This document shows, piece after piece, positions 34,697 to 44,508 of a stretch of DNA of 64,000 bases. The stretch is from Epichloe hybrida (lineage: Eukaryota; Ascomycota; Sordariomycetes; Hypocreales; Clavicipitaceae), in assembly GCA_019022495.1 (NCBI GenBank), contig JAFEKR010000047.1, positions 248,001 to 312,000 on the forward strand, given 5' to 3'. The stretch's first letter is position 1. Every line of letters begins with the position of its first letter. The notes below the pieces were generated by a model, which searched no databases, had not been told where the DNA came from, and worked only from the letters and a program-made list of their open reading frames with translations. Both the position numbers and the translations under genes were made by a program.

Positions 34697-36674
34697 GCAA
34701 ACGACTTGTTGGTCCCCGCGGAAATTTAATGATGGCACCGAGCCAGTCTTTCCGCCCACATTGTTGAGAATTGCCTGTCTGAGCATATTTTACATACACA
34801 CATACACCACACACAGCTTTGCCAGCTGGATTTGTTGATCGAGGATGGTCGAAACTGGACATGTCATTCTGCGGAGTTGTTTCCTAGTCTGCCGCCGTGT
34901 TCCATGGTTATTTCAAGATGGCACTTGTGGCCAGAAACACCTAATATGTGGACTTTGCTATCCCGTTGGGACTGCCAAAGACTCGCCCCACGACGGTTTC
35001 TTCATATGAAAGTCTCCGACAAGTTCTTCTTGTGAATTTATTTTCTTAACGAGTTTTATGACTTGGTTTGCATCTTTTTTGGTCAGTCTTCCAGTACACC
35101 TGGTCGACGCTGCTTTTCAGTTGCACATTTTCGGCGTTTTCGGGCTTGCTCTTTTAGACAGTTAATTGTGTTTTTCTTTCCCGGAACGGACATATATACC
35201 GCATCAAAAAGGAAGGAGTATTCTGGCACATTCGGCGGATGTAGTGCTGCGTTTGATCCCTTTTCGTTTTCAACTTCCCCTTTTTCCTGTCACTCAGATT
35301 CCAAAGTCTGCTTGATTGCCTCTTTTGAGATGCAGAGGCAGAAAGTACGCCGCAGAGAAAAGCCTTGCTAGGAAGATGATGCTGTCTATAGCTGGCTGCG
35401 TTGCGGTGTGGCAGGGGAAGGTCGACATTTTTGTATGGATTAATCTTTGCTCAGATAATTGGGCAGTGCTGTGGCTATGGGAGGCATCTTTTGTTGAGAC
35501 ATATTTAAAGCCTACTGTGAGGCGAATAATACCAGGCGATTTGGCATACCGTACATGCTATGATGATGGATGTGCACCGTGAATTGTATGTATTATGCAC
35601 TTTTTGGTTTGGGATAGTACTCATTGGAGACGAATGAGTCATTATCAGTCATGATGAGGGCAGGTGAGGCTGTGCTCGTGATGGACCCATAAGTGTTGAG
35701 CCGATGGCATCATCAAGGAGGGGAGTTCATGGAGACGTTCGAGGTTGAAGACTGAAATACCGAGCATGTATCATCTCAAGTTCGCAACGGAGTACACAGA
35801 TAGATGACCGAGCATACGCAAGTCATTGTCGAGTACACAGAAATCACGCGAAGCTGCAGCGGAACCGGCCGCCGTTCGTGGGCTTGTTTGGTTCTAAATA
35901 GTAAAAAAGTTGGTTCTCGGCTTCCTCCTCGGCTCACTCCTCGGCCTCGTTAACTTTTCGTCCACTGCACATGCAATCCGCGACTTGCCCAGGAACAATA
36001 TTCCTCCGACGGACGTCCCTCCGTGGCCGAAAAGGTAGGTGCGCGCCCTTGGCGCCTGCCTCCAATTGAGGAAATTTTTTTTTGTCGAGGGCTGGTACGC
36101 CGACCCCCTTGCGATGTCGCATTGCCTGCCTTTTCGACTTCGTACATGGACGCTTCGACCTGCATTTTCTGAAGTGCTCACATTACGAGTATTCCTTTAT
36201 TGATCGATTGAACAAATCTTTTTTCAATCTTTTTCATTTCTTCCCTCTTTTGCCTTCCAACTTCTGGCGAGAGAGGGCCTTTCTCCGCTCGTAGGATCAC
36301 TGTACGGACGTCGGACAGACGGAGCTCAGGTGACCCGTGTCCTCCCGAGCCCACTTTCACTTTTCCATTTTCACTTTTCACTTTTGATTTTGTCCGGGCC
36401 CGGCCTCTCCCACCCCTGTACGGTTAAAGGGAAACGAAAGGCGAATCAGAGCCCTTTTCCCAGGGTTCTCGGGCACGCGCGCGCTGTTTCACTCGCTCTT
36501 TCAATTCCGTGCATTTGTTTGCTCTCGGAACCCAACATTCTTTGGTCGACTCGATCCGGTTCGGGACAAACAACAAGACCTTTCCCTTCCTCGGTCGATA
36601 GGAGACGACTTTCTGGTGTGTGATTTCAATACACCCACGCATATAGACCTGTCTTTGTTCTTTCTTCCCCCATC
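34697..36674. other. Intergenic between mitotic cyclin and AGC1
   Basis: About 2 kb holds the cyclin 3' end and the promoter and pyrimidine-rich leader of the aspartate/glutamate carrier (T/C-rich tracts at 36200-36560). Only short, unremarkable open frames are present. Confidence 0.55.
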
Positions 36675-38965
36675 ATGGCGAGCCCTTCCGCGGTGGTCAA
36701 GGAAACGGTCAAGGAGACCCTCGTGGGGACCGCGACCGAGGAGCCTGGTTCTCAGTTGTCGGCGCAGAGCAGAGCGCGTTTCAATTCGCATGCTGCCAAG
36801 GATCCCGAGACCGGAGAGCTATACATGGGACAGGAGGAGTTTATCAATGCTATTGCGCCCAAGGATGAAGATTATGTGAGTTGGGAAAAAAACGAGAACA
36901 GAATCACAAACTGATTCCCACATGCTGACCGACACTCTGTTCTGTTCTGGGTCGGTTGTAGCACAAAATACAAAGAGACCAGTACTCAATTCTGTTCCGC
37001 GTCGCCGACAACAAAGGCACCGGACGTGTGAGCTTGACCGACTGGGGTGTATTTGACAACCTCTTGTTAAAACCAGATGCCGAGTACGAAATCGCGTTCC
37101 GCCTGTTTGACGTTGACCGCACCGGCAATGTCACGTACGACAACTTCCGACGCCTCTACGAACTCAACAAGGGCCCGGATAACATTCCCTTTGACTGGGA
37201 CTGCGAATGGGCCAAGCTGTACATTGGCAGCAAGAAGAAGCGCCACAACTTGAGTTACCCTCAGTTCTCGCAAATGCTGCGCGGCTTGCAGGGTGAGCGC
37301 ATTCGACAAGCCTTCCAGCTCTTCGATAAGGATGGTGACGGCTACATCGACCCCGAAGAGTTTGAGCGCATCATTCGCGAGACCTCCAAGCACAAGCTCT
37401 CCGACCATCTTCTGGAGAACTTGCACACTCTATGCAACATCTCCACGGGCAGCAAGATCTCGTACGCCAATGTCCGGGCTTTCCAGAACATGATTAAGGA
37501 AATGGATCTGGTTGAGCTCATTGTGCGTCGCGCCATTGCCAAGAGCTCCGACGGCAAGATCACTCGCGCTGAATTTGTTCACGAGGCCTCCAAAACCACG
37601 CGCTTCTCCCTCTTCACGCCCATGGAGGCCGACATCCTCTTCCACTTTGCCAGCCTGGACGAGCCCTCGGGCCGCTTGGGATTGATGGACTTTGCCAAGG
37701 TGCTCGACCCCTCATGGCGGACGCGCATGTACGATTGCGACGATGCGGCTGCCGCGCCGAAAAAGTCATCCATGTTGCACGGCGCGCTCGAGTCGGCGTA
37801 CAACTTTGCACTGGGTAGTTTGGCTGGTGCCTTTGGTGCCTTCATGGTATATCCCATCGACCTGGTCAAGACACGCCTTCAGAACCAGCGTGGTGCTCAG
37901 CCTGGCCAGCGCCTGTACAAGAACTCGATCGACTGCTTCCAAAAGGTCTTTCGCAACGAGGGTCTTCGTGGCCTGTACTCGGGTGTTTTGCCTCAGCTGG
38001 TCGGTGTGGCTCCCGAAAAGGCCATCAAGTTGACAGTGAATGATCTCGTCCGTAGTCACTTCACCGATAAGCAGGGACGCATTGCATTGAGCGCTGAGAT
38101 TTTGGCTGGTGCCACTGCTGGTGGTTGTCAAGTGGTACGTACGTCGGCTGAATGATTGGTGATGATGATGACGACATCAGCGAAGAAGAAACAAGAGATT
38201 TTTGCTAACCACGCAGCTGCTTAGGTCTTCACCAACCCCCTTGAGATTGTCAAGATTCGACTGCAGATCCAGGGTGAGGTCGCCAAGACGATTGAAGGCG
38301 CACCCAAGCGATCAGCCATGTGGATTGTACGTAACCTGGGCTTGGTCGGCTTGTACAAGGGAGCATCTGCGTGTCTGCTGCGTGATGTGCCCTTCTCTGC
38401 CATTTACTTCCCCACCTACAGCCACTTGAAGAGAGATTTCTTCGGCGAGTCACCGACCAAAAAGCTCGGTGTCTTGCAGCTCCTGACGGCCGGTGCTATT
38501 GCCGGTATGCCCGCTGCGTATCTGACGACACCGTGCGATGTCATCAAGACACGTCTCCAGGTCGAAGCTCGAAAGGGCGAGGCCACGTACACGGGGCTGC
38601 GACACGCCGCCAAGACCATCTGGAAGGAGGAAGGCTTCACTGCGTTTTTCAAGGGTGGCCCAGCTCGTATTTTCCGATCCTCGCCGCAATTCGGTTTCAC
38701 GCTCGCCGCGTACGAAGTCCTTCAGAACGTTCTCCCCATGCCCGGCAACAAGAAGCAGGAAGAGAAGATGCAGGTTGGCGTCGGAGAAGCAGTCAACTCC
38801 ATGACCAAAACAGCCAACATGGACACGTCGCCGTTTGCGCGTAGCAGAAACGCCCTCAAGATTATCCTGGATCTCGACGAGGACTTTGGACGAGCCAAGA
38901 TTCCCGATGCCGATAGCTGGAAAGGTCTCCCCAAGGCCATGGGCGGCGGCGGCGCAACATCATAA
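36675..38965 (+). CDS. AGC1: Mitochondrial aspartate/glutamate carrier with EF-hands
   Basis: Inner-membrane exchanger of aspartate and glutamate that supports the malate-aspartate shuttle; animal relatives (aralar, citrin) are calcium-regulated. Three exons: 36675-36875, 36962-38134 and 38225-38965, giving 704 residues. The N-terminal half is an EF-hand regulatory domain. The best calcium loop is [13 protein letters not shown] (about residues 189-201), with degenerate loops at [13 protein letters not shown] and [13 protein letters not shown]. The C-terminal half has three mitochondrial-carrier repeats marked by [10 protein letters not shown] (about 364), [10 protein letters not shown] (about 461) and [10 protein letters not shown] (about 559). 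Each is followed by an EGLRGLY/GLYKGA-type motif. A 60-residue hydrophilic tail ends GGGGATS. Introns are 86 and 90 nt, both phase 0. The ATG at 36675 sits in good context (CATCATGGCG). Function is assigned by family; calcium control is likely given the intact loop. Confidence 0.96.
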
Positions 38966-40825
38966 GGAAACAAAAACCCGCAAATTTACAAATCGGACCT
39001 GCTTTGCTGTCAGTTTTGTGATTGTTCCAGAATACTAGCGTTGTAAAAACAAAAAAAAAAAAAGAAGAAAAAAAAAAGAGAGAGAGAGGGTGGAAACGAA
39101 GCTTTGAAACCGTGCATGGGAGGCGGGAGCATCTTGTCTTGTTTAACCCCCCCACCCCCGAAGTATCTGATCTGTTGTCACAGAAGAGAGGGGTATTCAC
39201 GAAACCAAGATGTCATCTGATGGGGATAAAGACAGCATCCGACGAGGCGTTAGGGGTTATGATGAAAAGAATTTCAATTGGCACTTGTGGCGCGTCTTTG
39301 TTGCGTTGGAAAGCTAAGCTTTGGAATTGGAATTGTATATTTTTGTTGGTATTCTTTTTCTTTGTCGTTGTCGCCGTTTGCTCATCTCTTCTGGTTCTTC
39401 ACTCATTCTGCTTGTGTCTAATGGAGATGATGGAAGGGATGGGTGAATGAGTGCGGGGACTAGCTGATACTAGTGAGAATAGATTATCGTTGGTATATTC
39501 TCTTTTTCATTTGGTTTGTGAGCATCTTTTGCTGCTGTGCCGAGTATTGTATTGTTCCGCGGTGATGATTTTTCTGGGCATTCCAGGCATTGTTTCTGTC
39601 GCTGTGTGTGCTGTTCTCTCTTCAACCCTATTCGATCCCCTTGCTCGCGCTCACATTCATGTGTTCATTCATGCCCATTTCATCACCACTCATTCCTCAT
39701 ATTCATTCATTCAACTTTATCGAAAGCATCTCATTTGCGGCGAGACGTCATGTTGGATGACGAGTTTTTTTCGCAGGGCCACAGTGTAATTTACCACCCC
39801 TTGTGGTTGTGGTTCTAACGCTTCATCGTGGTTATTGCGACATGCATCCCGGGAGATTCTCAGACCCCCTCCCCCTTCCCCAGGACAAAGATTTATTGTA
39901 TGTACGGAGTATGTACATATGTATGTATCAACGGCGCTCGCGGAACATTCCGCTTTCTGAGACTGCAGGCCATGTGGCTGCTCCATCCCATTAAACATTG
40001 TCTCATCTCCCACACTCCCATTGACCAGGTCGGTCAAGGCACAAGCTTGTTTGAGCATCTGAGAAACACACGTGAAAGGTCCAGCCAGGCATGACGTCCC
40101 ATCCATTTGTTGATTGTCTTGGACAAGACGCATCCAGCAGAAGCAAAAGAAAAAGAAGGACATATGTAGCCTACAGACAAGAGTTCAAGATGGTGCACCT
40201 TACAAGTTAGTTTGGCTCCCGGAGACAGTCGTCCAACGCGACGGGAGGGTGACTATCTCAGCCTTATTACACATGTAGATGAGGTTGCAAGGACGGCGGG
40301 CGGTATTACGTCTCTTGTTTTCCATGGCATGGATGGGCAAGTAGGTGGGTGGTATCACTCCGGTACATACGGGTTGTGCAATCTTAACCCGAATTTGCCC
40401 ACTTCTTGCGCATCAGCCAATCTGTGTACATACGGAATACTCAACCCATCTTTCTTACGTGCATGTCTCACAGATCCAAGTCGACATCATCCCCGTCATT
40501 GCAGATCCCCCTCAGAAGAGCCGCCTTGAAACGCTGCTGGCGACTCCGTAATACTTCGTATTTGCAGATTTGCAGTTTCCATCGCCTTTTCCAGCCTGGT
40601 CAATGTTCCCTCATTCTCTCGGGCCTCCCCCCTTTTTCATCAACCTTATAAAGGCTATAGTACGCGTCGGACTGGCTTTGCTCTTTGGATAAACCAACTG
40701 CTCAACTTCCATCTCGCCTTCTCAATCAGCTTTTCAGCAAGCCATTCATTCATTATCAGGTCCATCTTACCACCGTCATTCATTCCATACCTACCCGTTC
40801 CCTCGCTTTCACCAATCAGTCGAAA
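38966..40825. other. Intergenic between AGC1 and the secreted repeat protein
   Basis: About 1.9 kb. After the AGC1 stop there is an A-rich then GA-rich tract (39047-39087). A TACGGAGTATGTAC element lies at 39902-39915. The 3' end holds a candidate TATA box at 40647-40653. Open frames at 40212-40651 have no recognisable content. Confidence 0.55.
40647..40653 (+). promoter_or_regulatory. Candidate TATA box of the secreted repeat protein gene
   Basis: TATAAAG lies 173 bases upstream of the ATG at 40826, followed by a pyrimidine-rich stretch. Position and sequence fit a fungal core promoter. No experimental support is visible. Confidence 0.5.
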
Positions 40826-41746
40826 ATGCATCCCTCAGTCTACGCTGTCCTTCTCACCTGCCTGTACGGCAGCTCTTTCGGTGCCCCCATCGGCGCACCA
40901 GTCGACCAGGCCACTGGCCTGCTTGACGAGGTGACCAAGGGCCTTCCCGTCAACGGCGCTGCCGAGAACCTCGTCGGTGGCATTGTCAAGCGAACTGTTG
41001 TTCCCACTACCCTTGGAAACAGTGTCCCTGTTGGTCAAGACGCCGATGGCCTGACTCAGAATGGGTTCGAAAACATTGTTGGTGACCTTGCCAAGGGTGC
41101 CAATGTTGGATCTGTCGTACCCTCTTCGACTGACAAGGGCCTCCTCGATGGTCTCCCCGTTGGGTCTGAGAACGAGCTCCTCCAAGGCCTCCCGCTTGCT
41201 GGTGGCGAGGAGAAGCGAGACACTGGCCTCCCCGTTGGGTCTGAGAACGAGCTCCTCAAAGGCCTCCCGATTGTTGGCAAGGAGAAGCAAGGCACTGGCC
41301 TCCCCGTTGGCTCTGGGAGCGAGCTCCTCAAAGGCCTCCCGATTGGTGGTGAGCAGAAGCAAGGCGCTGGCCTCCCCGTTGGCTCTGGGAGCGAGCTCCT
41401 CAAAGGCCTCCCGATTGGTGGTGAGCAGAAGCAAGGCGCTGGCCTCCCCGTTGGCTCTGGGAGCGAGCTCCTCAAAGGCCTCCCGCTTGGTGACGAGAAG
41501 CAAGGCGCTGGCCTCCCCGTTGGCTCTGGGAGCGAGCTCTTCAAAGGCCTCCCGATTGGTGGCAAGAAGAAGCGAGACACTGGCCTCCCCGTTGGCTCTG
41601 GGAGCGAGCTCCTCAAAAACATCCCGATTGTTGGTGGCGAGGAGAAGTCAGACACTGGTCTCCCCGTTGGCAACGTCGACCAGGTGCTGAAGCCCGTCAC
41701 TGGCATCGTCGAAGGGCCTCTGAAAGGCCTTCCCGCTGGCATCTAA
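40826..41746 (+). CDS. Secreted repeat protein with Kex2-type KR sites
   Basis: A single-exon gene for a 306-residue protein of unknown function. Residues 1-19 form a signal peptide (hydrophobic YAVLLTCLYGSSFG) with likely cleavage before APIGAPVDQ. Residues 109-278 consist of seven tandem repeats of 23-25 residues, each beginning GLPVGS and continuing SELLKGLPIGG, followed by a partial eighth copy. Lysine-arginine pairs, the recognition site of the Golgi protease Kex2, occur at 55-56, 130-131 and 249-250. At the equivalent point of the other repeats the pair is KQ or KS. There are no cysteines in the mature part and only one tyrosine, inside the signal peptide. Such secreted repeat precursors are known in fungi as sources of small peptides (repellents, pheromones, some ribosomal cyclic peptides). 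No UstYa (DUF3328) oxidase gene is nearby, so a cyclic-peptide role is unsupported. The open frame reaches upstream only from a non-ATG codon, hence the ATG at 40826. Confidence 0.85.
   Translation: MHPSVYAVLLTCLYGSSFGAPIGAPVDQATGLLDEVTKGLPVNGAAENLVGGIVKRTVVPTTLGNSVPVGQDADGLTQNGFENIVGDLAKGANVGSVVPSSTDKGLLDGLPVGSENELLQGLPLAGGEEKRDTGLPVGSENELLKGLPIVGKEKQGTGLPVGSGSELLKGLPIGGEQKQGAGLPVGSGSELLKGLPIGGEQKQGAGLPVGSGSELLKGLPLGDEKQGAGLPVGSGSELFKGLPIGGKKKRDTGLPVGSGSELLKNIPIVGGEEKSDTGLPVGNVDQVLKPVTGIVEGPLKGLPAGI
41150..41659 (+). repeat. Seven in-frame tandem repeats of 69-75 bp
   Basis: Coding repeats with a shared core GGCCTCCCCGTTGGCTCTGG-type start and AGCTCCTCAAAGGCCTCCCG centre. Copies three to five are nearly identical at the DNA level, which suggests recent duplication or gene conversion. 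Confidence 0.93.
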
Positions 41747-42163
41747 ACGTTCCGACCTTTGTATAAATTCTTCGTGGTGGTTCAGGACGGCCAACAAGGC
41801 TGGAGACTTGTGGGGCAACATGAGCTTGGGGACGGGTCTTTAGTCATTTCGTGTGTATATTTTTGGCAACGTGTTCGTGGGGATGACGGACAATGTCGAC
41901 GAGTCTAGATACCAAGAGGGACAGTGTTCGTGTTCCGTGTTTTAATGACAGCTGTGTGCGGTCTCGAAATTTGTGAAGTTCCCGAATGTGTGACATGGAC
42001 CCTCCCTGCTCCTCCCCCAACGCCGGCTTCGGCCAAATCCACGTTGAGCTGACCCCTTCCCACTTTGGGAAGGCGCGGCATTCGATTCGATCCATTCTTG
42101 CATTCTTGCATTCTTGCACGAGATTCTCTCTTGCTTCTTTCTGAACCTACAATCAGTCACGCC
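41747..42163. other. Intergenic between repeat protein and cystinosin-like gene
   Basis: The 417 bases hold the 3' end of the secreted protein gene and the promoter of the next gene. A triple CATTCTTG stutter lies at 42096-42119. Nothing else is seen. Confidence 0.55.
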
Positions 42164-43087
42164 ATGCGTCTTCCTGAAGTCATTTCTGGCCTCTTTGGCT
42201 GGATCTACACCTTTTGCTGGAGCGCATCCTTCTATCCCCAACTTTGGCTGAATTTCCGTCGGAAGAGCACGTCGGGCACTACGGTTGATTTCCCCTTGAT
42301 CAACGTCCTCGGTAAGCAACCATGTCTTGCGTCTTGCATCTTGCAAGCATCGTCGTAGCGCGCGGGCTCTCGCGTACGCGCAAAGGCTGTTGCTGACAAG
42401 ATTTTTCCTTTAGGCTTCGTGGCTTACTTTCTTTCCAGCGCCGCTCTGTACTATTCCAGCGTCGTCCGCAGCCAGTACGCCGCTCGGCACAATGGCTTGA
42501 CCCCGACTGTCCAGTTCAACGATGTCACCTTTGCGCTGCACGCATCCGTCGTATCCGCCATCACTGTGTCGCAGTACCTAAGTCGGTCATGGTGGGCATT
42601 CACTCCCTCGGCGGGCTCGAGCCCCAGCCGCTTTATACTTGGTGTCGCAGTCGGCTCGTTGGTTGCCGTGTTCATCGTCTGGACTTTCACTGCATCTGCC
42701 GCGGCCAAGGGCCACGTCGACCCCTTGAGCGACTGGTGTGAACTGGACATTGTCTACACGCTGGGCTACGTCAAGCTCGTGATTTCGATGATCAAGCTGT
42801 GGCCGCAGATTCTCACCAACTACCGCAACAAGAGCACCGAGGGCTGGAGTGTCTGGCAAGTCACGCTGGATCTCGTGGGTGGCATATTGAGCACCGGACA
42901 GCAGGGTATCGATAGTTACTTGCAGCATGACTGGAGTGGAATCACGGGGAATCCCGTCAAGTTTGCGCTGGGCAACATAAGCTTTGTGTACGATAGCATT
43001 TTCCTCGCACAGCATTACGTTTTGTATCGCGAGTCTGAAGGCAAGCTTAAAGGGGACGAGGAGCAGAGCAGGCGTCGGTTGGACTAG
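42164..43087 (+). CDS. Cystinosin-like lysosomal/vacuolar cystine transporter (PQ-loop)
   Basis: Seven-helix PQ-loop transporter of the cystinosin family (yeast Ers1), which in animals exports cystine from lysosomes with protons; a vacuolar role is likely here by family. Two exons, 42164-42311 and 42414-43087, give 273 residues, the usual size without the long lumenal domain of animal proteins. The first PQ motif is [19 protein letters not shown] (about residues 20-38). The second is [20 protein letters not shown] (about 174-193), followed by [20 protein letters not shown], which matches the family's second-loop helix. The C-terminus is short and charged. The 102-nt intron has donor GTAAGC and acceptor TAG. 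The start is the ATG immediately before [12 protein letters not shown], where the first helix begins. Confidence 0.93.
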
Positions 43088-43620
43088 GCTCTGGATATGC
43101 TCTGGATATGCATGTGTTGCACCAAAAGAAGAGGCGCAGCCGACTGGCTACTTATTTCTGCCCTTCTCGTCCCCTACTATGTGTCTTGCAACAGACAGCA
43201 TGCTTGCAATCGACGACCCCGACGAACCACCGATCTCTGACTCGTCCAAATTTCAAGAAAGCCGCCCTCACCCGCCTCGCCAAGCGATTCTCTCCCCGAA
43301 GATGAATTAGATGGAATCACGTACATGCGATATACAAGCTTGGACGACCCTAGCGCCATTATTCGGAATTCGTCTGAACGTCCGCTTTCCTCACGCATCA
43401 CGGGATGCGCCACCTCACGAATTATCATGCAACAAATAAGCTCTGGCCAGACTGCCCAGATTGGCCACTTGATTTGCCCGATGAGCGGCATCAAGTCTCA
43501 TCACCTCACCGTATACTTTTACCCCGACGTCTTACTAAAGCCTACGTGCTGCCTAACCCTCACCAATGTGTTGTCATAAGTAGTTATCGAACTCTCATCT
43601 GCGTACACGGAAACCTTAAC

Positions 43621-43920
43621 GAGCCATCCAAGGGCAAAAAATAAAAGCAAGAGCAAGAGTAAACTTCTTGGTTCACTGCAAGCCTCAGTGGGAAAGCATA
43701 TTTTTAGAGACTTATATAACTTTAATGAGTTATCTAAAGGCAAAAAATATGCAAGAGCAAGAGTAAACTTCTTGGTTCACTGGAAGCCTCAGTGGGAAAG
43801 CATATTTTTGGAGACTTATTACTTTAACGAGTCATCCAAGGGCAAAAAATATGCAAGAGCAAGAGTAAACTTCTTGGTTCACTGCAAGCCTCAGTGGGAA
43901 AGCATATTTCTGGAGTTCTC
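43621..43920. repeat. Minisatellite, three copies of about 102-106 bp
   Basis: Units begin at 43621, 43727 and 43829, each starting GAG(C/T)(C/T)ATC(C/T)AA and sharing AGAGCAAGAGTAAACTTCTT and GGTTCACTG(C/G)AAGCCTCAG. The middle copy differs from the others at its start only by C-to-T and G-to-A changes. Confidence 0.92.
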
Positions 43921-44233
43921 CTCGAACCTCGAACCAGGATCACTGGCTTGCCAGAAGTGGTGAGCTTCGTGTCTTTCCTCAGGGATCACATCCTGTGTTC
44001 CTGGTAATACGTCCTCGTCTCCATGGTCCGTTGGAACGTATTTGAGCTCGCTATGGACATTTCACCGCCAAACCTGTCGGATAGACACTCTGCTCTGATT
44101 TAACTTTTTCCATGTAGAAACACGAAAACTTTACCCGCCAGACCGCATGTAAGCCGCACACCACCCCGAATTAACATTTCAAGTTTGCCAACCCTGCGAA
44201 CTTAGCTGTGAAAGCTTCTTTTTTGCCAATGAC

Positions 44234-44240
44234 TATAAAT
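44234..44240 (+). promoter_or_regulatory. Candidate TATA box of the orphan gene
   Basis: TATAAAT lies 269 bases upstream of the ATG at 44509 and is followed directly by a C/T-rich tract, a common fungal core-promoter layout. Confidence 0.45.
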
Positions 44241-44508
44241 TCCCCCTGTTTCTCCCTCTCTTCTGTTCTCTTTTTTTACTCTTATCTCTCTTTCTTCAAC
44301 TGAGTCCCTGAGCCTCTAAACTAAAAGTGAAAATCATCAAGTGTTCTAACCACTTTTCTCACCAAAACAACCTGATCAGACATACATCTCATCTCACGCT
44401 TATACAGAAGCTTCTTATACGCAACTTGAAAACAAGTTTGCTTCTCGTCGTTTTTTTTAAAAAACACCTCATCTACTATAACTACTCTAAACACATACAT
44501 CTCCAACC

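Larger units (their letters stand above)
43088..44508. other. Intergenic with 102-106 bp minisatellite, upstream of orphan gene
   Basis: A 1.4-kb stretch that becomes A/T-rich. It carries a three-copy minisatellite (43621-43920) and, towards its 3' end, a candidate TATA box (44234-44240) and a pyrimidine-rich leader for the orphan gene. An open frame over the minisatellite encodes repeated peptides only because the repeat period is close to a multiple of three. Confidence 0.6.

Noticed and set aside
40835..41742. Long antisense open frames (over 220 codons) opposite the secreted repeat protein
   Set aside because: They arise because the 72-bp coding repeats keep all frames open. The sense strand has the signal peptide, KR sites and a TATA box.
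43621..43920. CRISPR-like array
   Set aside because: The copies are adjacent tandem repeats without spacers, in a eukaryotic genome.
43922..43940. Doubled GGTTCGAGG on the minus strand as a tRNA or tRNA-derived element
   Set aside because: No A box at proper spacing and no cloverleaf pairing.
43688..43963. 91-codon open frame with repeated KGKKYARARVNFLVH peptide
   Set aside because: It follows the minisatellite; the first copy has a stop in the same position and there is no sign of splicing or a promoter.
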